From NCBI GenBank assembly GCA_964420395.1, contig CAYQTJ010000008.1, forward strand, positions 1 through 43,655: DNA of 43,655 nucleotides, given 5' to 3'. This DNA comes from CAVSZB01 sp964420395. GTDB taxonomy: Bacteria; Krumholzibacteriota; Krumholzibacteriia; LZORAL124-64-63. Both the position numbers and the translations under genes were made by a program. The number at the start of each line of letters is the position of its first letter. The first letter of the stretch is position 1. Under the pieces are notes generated by a model that worked only from the letters and a program-made list of their open reading frames with translations, made no database searches and was not told the origin of the DNA. Shown here piece by piece: positions 40,711 through 43,655 of the stretch.

Positions 40711-43655
40711 ATGGACAGGAACTGCGAACGCAATCTGCAGAAGGCGGAGTCGCTGCGCGTCAAGGGCGACCTCGCCAGGGCGCGGCGCAAGCTGGCCGAG
40801 TGGGCGCAGGAGCACCCCGACACGCCCCCCTACCGGATCGAGCTGGCGCGGGCCTGCCTCGAACTGGGGGACGCTCACGCCGGGCTGACGGAGGTGCGCG
40901 CCCTGCTGCGCCAGCACCCGGACCTCCATCCCGACGCGCTGGCCGTCGTGACCGACCACTTCCGCGCCACCGGCAGCCTGCCGTGCGCCCAGTTCCTGTT
41001 CGAGGACCACCTGGCGCGGGGCCAGCACGAGGAGGCCTCGCTCATCCTGGAGCCGCTCGCCGAGCCCCAGCTGCGCCAGGCGCTCGAACGCTACGCCACC
41101 AAGCTGACCAGCCTCGACGCGCACCGCGATCTGGCGGCGGGCGGCGAGGGCGGCGCGCGCCGGCTGGCGCTGTGGGGGAGCTTCCACTTCGCCCTGGCGC
41201 TCAAGGACTTCGACGCCGCCGCCGCGCACGGCACGCACCTGGTGCGCGCCGACGAGGAGGCCCGCGGCTCGCTGCTGGCGCTGCTCGACCGGCGCGCCCG
41301 GACGCAGCAGACCCCGCCCCGCCTGCTCGCCCTGCTGGGGGAGGCGCGGGCGCGCGAAGGGCGCACGCTCGAGGGGCTGTCGGCGCTGCTCGCCGCGGCC
41401 GAACGGGACCGCGGCCTGATCGGCGAGGTCGAGGAGATCGTGGCGGACGTGGCGCCACTGCTCACGGACACCACGGCGCTGCTGCGCGCCCGCGGCCACC
41501 TCGCCCGGCTGGCCGGCCGCCACGAGGACGCGGTCGCCCGCTACCGCGAAGCGGTGGCGCGCGACCCGCAGGGGGCCGCCTCCCTGATCGAACTGCTCGC
41601 CCCCGCGGCCGAGGCCGACGGCCCGGAGGCACGCCCCTACGCGCTGCTGCGGCTGGAGCTGCTCGCCCGCGCGGGCGACGGCCCCGCCCTCGGCGCCGCG
41701 CTGGAGCACCTGCGCACGCGCCCCTGGCTCGACCCCGCCGAATTGAAGACCGTGCTCGCCGCCCAGCTGGAGGGGGCGGCGACCCCCTCGGTGGCGGCGA
41801 ACGCGGCGCTGCTGGCGATCGAGACGGACGACGCCGAAGGGCTGCAGCGGCTGCTCACCGCAGGACCGTCGCTCGGGCGGACCCAGACCTCGCCGCTGGC
41901 GCGGGCCATCGAGCGACGGCTCGGACTGCCGCCGGCGCAGCCGGAACTGGTCACCGACCCGATTACCGGCGAGCTGACCGTGGCCGCCCCCCCCGCGGTC
42001 GCGCCCGGCGCGGCGGCGTCCGCCGAGGCGCTGCGGCGCTGGCTGCCGGCGCTCGTGCGCCTGTACGCGGCGGCCGGCGACGCCCCCGGAATCAATGCCC
42101 GCCTGCCGATGCTCTGGCGGATCAGCGACGAGCTCGCCGACGGGCCGTGGCGCGAACTGTGCGAACTGACGCGCGCCGCCTTCGCGGCCGTGACCCCGAC
42201 CGCGGCCGGGCTGGCGCCGCTGATCGGGCCGCTGGCGCGGCGTGGCGACGGGGCGCTCCTGCGGCCCTGGCTCGCCGCCGCGACCGCCGCGGAACCGGCC
42301 GAATTCGCGGAGCTGGCGCAGGCGCTGATGGCGGCGGCGGTCGCCGACGCGGATCAGGCGCGCGCCCTGCGCGAGGCGCTGGAGGGATCCGGCCCCGGCG
42401 CGGCCAGGTATCTCCTGCCGCGCGCCGCGGCCCGCCTCTTCGGCGGCGACGAGGCGGGAGGCCTGCAGGAGCTGGCGACGCTCGCCACCACCCGCCCCGA
42501 CCTCGAGGCGCAGGCCCTGGACCTGCTGCTGACGCACGCCCGCCTCCACCCCGGACGGGGCGACGTCGCGCTGGCCGCGGCGCGCCTGCTGCGGGTGGAC
42601 GACCGGCTGGACGAGGCGGTGGCGCTGCTCGCGCCGGTGTTCGACCGGGACGCCGCCCGGGTGGAGGAGGTCGGCCTGTTCTTCGAAAGCCTGCTGGCGG
42701 CCGAGCCGGAGCGGGCGGACATCTGGATGCCCTACCTCGACGGCCTGGCGGCGGCCGGGCGCTTCCGCCGGCTGGGCGAGCTGCTGCCGCGGGCGGAGCA
42801 GGCGCTGCCGGCCGCGCAGATCGGACGGCTGCGGGCGTTCCGCGCCCGGCTGCTGTGCGAGGAGGGGAATCCGGCCGCGGCGCTGACGGAGTGCGAACTG
42901 GCGCTGCAGCTGGCCGAGCCGCCCCTGGCGGTCCTCGCGGACCTGCTGCGGGCCGTGCTCGCGGCCGATCCCGGCCTGGCGCGCGCGCACAAGCTGCTCG
43001 GCGACGTGCTCGGCGCCGCCGGCGATCTGCAGGAGGCGCTGCGTGCGCACGGGCGGGCGCTGCGCTGCGAGCCGGCGCGGCAGACGGAGGTGCTGCACTC
43101 GGTGCGCCGGCTGGCCGGCGGCCGCCTGCTGGGGGCCCCGGAGTGCCTCGCCCTGGCGCGCTTCTACCTCGAGGCGGGGCGCGGCGACGACGCCGCGGCC
43201 GCCTACCTCGAGGCGCTGCACATCGACGGCGCGGCCGCCGCCGAGATCGCCGTCGATCTGGGCGACGCCGGCAGCGGCGACGCGGCGTTCCCTTCGCTCC
43301 TGCAGCCGCTGGCGCGCGCGTTGCGCCTGCTGGGGCAGGCCGAGCCGTCGGCGGCGGTCTGCACCACCCTGTACGCCTTCGACACGAGCCGCGCCGACTG
43401 GATCTTCCGCGAGCTGTCGCTCCTGGAGGAGGCGCACCCCGAAGCGCTGCCGCCGGTGCGCGCGCGGGCGCACATCCTCCTCGCCGAGCACCGCGCCGAC
43501 GACGTGCCGCGCCTGCTCGAGGCGGCGCTGCGCCGCCTGCGCGACGCCGGGGCGAAGCGCCAGCTGGCCCGCGAGTTCGCCCCCTCCCTCTCCGCGCGCC
43601 TGCTCGCCGAGGCCGCGGCGCCCGACGAGCCGGAGCCGCCCGCGGTCCCCGCGCC
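40711..43655 (+). CDS. Long TPR-like helical repeat protein, C-terminus beyond the window
   Basis: This frame is open from ATG 40711 to the right edge: 981 residues with no end. There is no signal peptide or membrane helix. It is rich in Ala, Leu, Arg and Glu and consists of helix-turn-helix repeats, e.g. GHLARLAGRHEDAVARYREAVARDP (about 263-287) and RFYLEAGRGDDAAAAYLEAL (about 815-835), which fit the TPR consensus of Gly8, Ala20 and Pro32. Many repeats are degenerate. The ATG follows a GAGGGCGGGG stretch, a weak ribosome site. Such giant cytoplasmic TPR proteins usually scaffold complexes, and no catalytic domain is seen so far; one could lie in the missing part. A long antisense frame overlaps it but lacks repeats and family likeness. 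Confidence 0.72.
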   Translation, partial: MDRNCERNLQKAESLRVKGDLARARRKLAEWAQEHPDTPPYRIELARACLELGDAHAGLTEVRALLRQHPDLHPDALAVVTDHFRATGSLPCAQFLFEDHLARGQHEEASLILEPLAEPQLRQALERYATKLTSLDAHRDLAAGGEGGARRLALWGSFHFALALKDFDAAAAHGTHLVRADEEARGSLLALLDRRARTQQTPPRLLALLGEARAREGRTLEGLSALLAAAERDRGLIGEVEEIVADVAPLLTDTTALLRARGHLARLAGRHEDAVARYREAVARDPQGAASLIELLAPAAEADGPEARPYALLRLELLARAGDGPALGAALEHLRTRPWLDPAELKTVLAAQLEGAATPSVAANAALLAIETDDAEGLQRLLTAGPSLGRTQTSPLARAIERRLGLPPAQPELVTDPITGELTVAAPPAVAPGAAASAEALRRWLPALVRLYAAAGDAPGINARLPMLWRISDELADGPWRELCELTRAAFAAVTPTAAGLAPLIGPLARRGDGALLRPWLAAATAAEPAEFAELAQALMAAAVADADQARALREALEGSGPGAARYLLPRAAARLFGGDEAGGLQELATLATTRPDLEAQALDLLLTHARLHPGRGDVALAAARLLRVDDRLDEAVALLAPVFDRDAARVEEVGLFFESLLAAEPERADIWMPYLDGLAAAGRFRRLGELLPRAEQALPAAQIGRLRAFRARLLCEEGNPAAALTECELALQLAEPPLAVLADLLRAVLAADPGLARAHKLLGDVLGAAGDLQEALRAHGRALRCEPARQTEVLHSVRRLAGGRLLGAPECLALARFYLEAGRGDDAAAAYLEALHIDGAAAAEIAVDLGDAGSGDAAFPSLLQPLARALRLLGQAEPSAAVCTTLYAFDTSRADWIFRELSLLEEAHPEALPPVRARAHILLAEHRADDVPRLLEAALRRLRDAGAKRQLAREFAPSLSARLLAEAAAPDEPEPPAVPA

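Noticed and set aside
40645..43491. 948-codon minus-strand open frame
   Set aside because: Antisense to the TPR-like gene, composed of Gln/Arg/Gly-rich sequence with no repeats. The plus strand shows helical repeat periodicity instead.
1..43655. CRISPR array, insertion sequence or phage segment
   Set aside because: No spaced direct repeats, transposase, integrase or terminal inverted repeats were seen on either strand.

Overview
This is a very GC-rich (roughly 70% or more) bacterial chromosome segment with compact housekeeping operons. I see no phage genes, insertion sequences, CRISPR array or rRNA. The gene set points to a diderm outside the well-studied phyla. It has an LptD LPS transporter, acetyl-CoA carboxylase beta, a PorY/PorX-type two-component pair with a PglZ effector domain, a DUF5916/CBM9 surface protein, a Wzi-like outer-membrane protein and paired M16 peptidases. 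I infer a member or neighbour of the FCB group (Eisenbacteria, Krumholzibacteria or Gemmatimonadota-like lineages), but protein reading alone cannot fix the phylum.

Layout. (1) 1-12418, minus strand: one long run of ten tightly spaced genes, read serS, porY-like kinase, porX-like regulator, tsaE, tsaB, rimI, accD, folC, ROK kinase, lptD (lptD runs off the left edge). Eight of the ten appear to start with TTG or GTG. (2) 12549-16495, plus strand: pyrF, pyrE, a GT-C-type membrane glycosyltransferase and an RlmM-like rRNA methyltransferase, with overlapping or nearly touching ends. (3) 16523-18852, minus strand: a thioredoxin-fold protein and a Wzi-like outer-membrane protein, preceded by an AT-rich patch. 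(4) 18905-19031: a structured non-coding stretch with a 12-bp hairpin and a tRNA-like T-arm sequence. (5) 19134-27279, minus strand: a two-ATPase, two-permease ABC system, an AAG-type DNA glycosylase and an active plus inactive M16 peptidase pair, ending at a terminator-like hairpin. (6) 27418-29819, plus strand: a divergent metK overlapping a methionine gamma-lyase-like PLP enzyme, closed by a clear intrinsic terminator; a 912-residue DUF5916 protein follows. (7) 32743-38898, minus strand: HU protein, threonine aldolase, nadE, rsmI, a CDP-alcohol phosphatidyltransferase, tmk and a C-terminal processing protease. (8) 39305-39790, plus strand: a small FN3 lipoprotein behind a near-perfect sigma-54 promoter, converging on an M50 metalloprotease. 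(9) 40711 to the right edge, plus strand: a very long TPR-like repeat protein.

Much of the window serves growth and the envelope: tRNA charging and t6A modification, pyrimidine and NAD synthesis, SAM synthesis and methionine breakdown, fatty-acid and phospholipid synthesis, LPS export and envelope proteolysis. The most interesting items are the adjacent PorY/PorX-like pair inside an essential-gene operon, the sigma-54 promoter before the lipoprotein, the tandem CGTA-core palindromes upstream of the S41 protease, the atypical MetK motif and the structured region near 19,000. I found no convincing novel defence or mobile system. High GC opens long antisense frames over almost every gene; these were left out.
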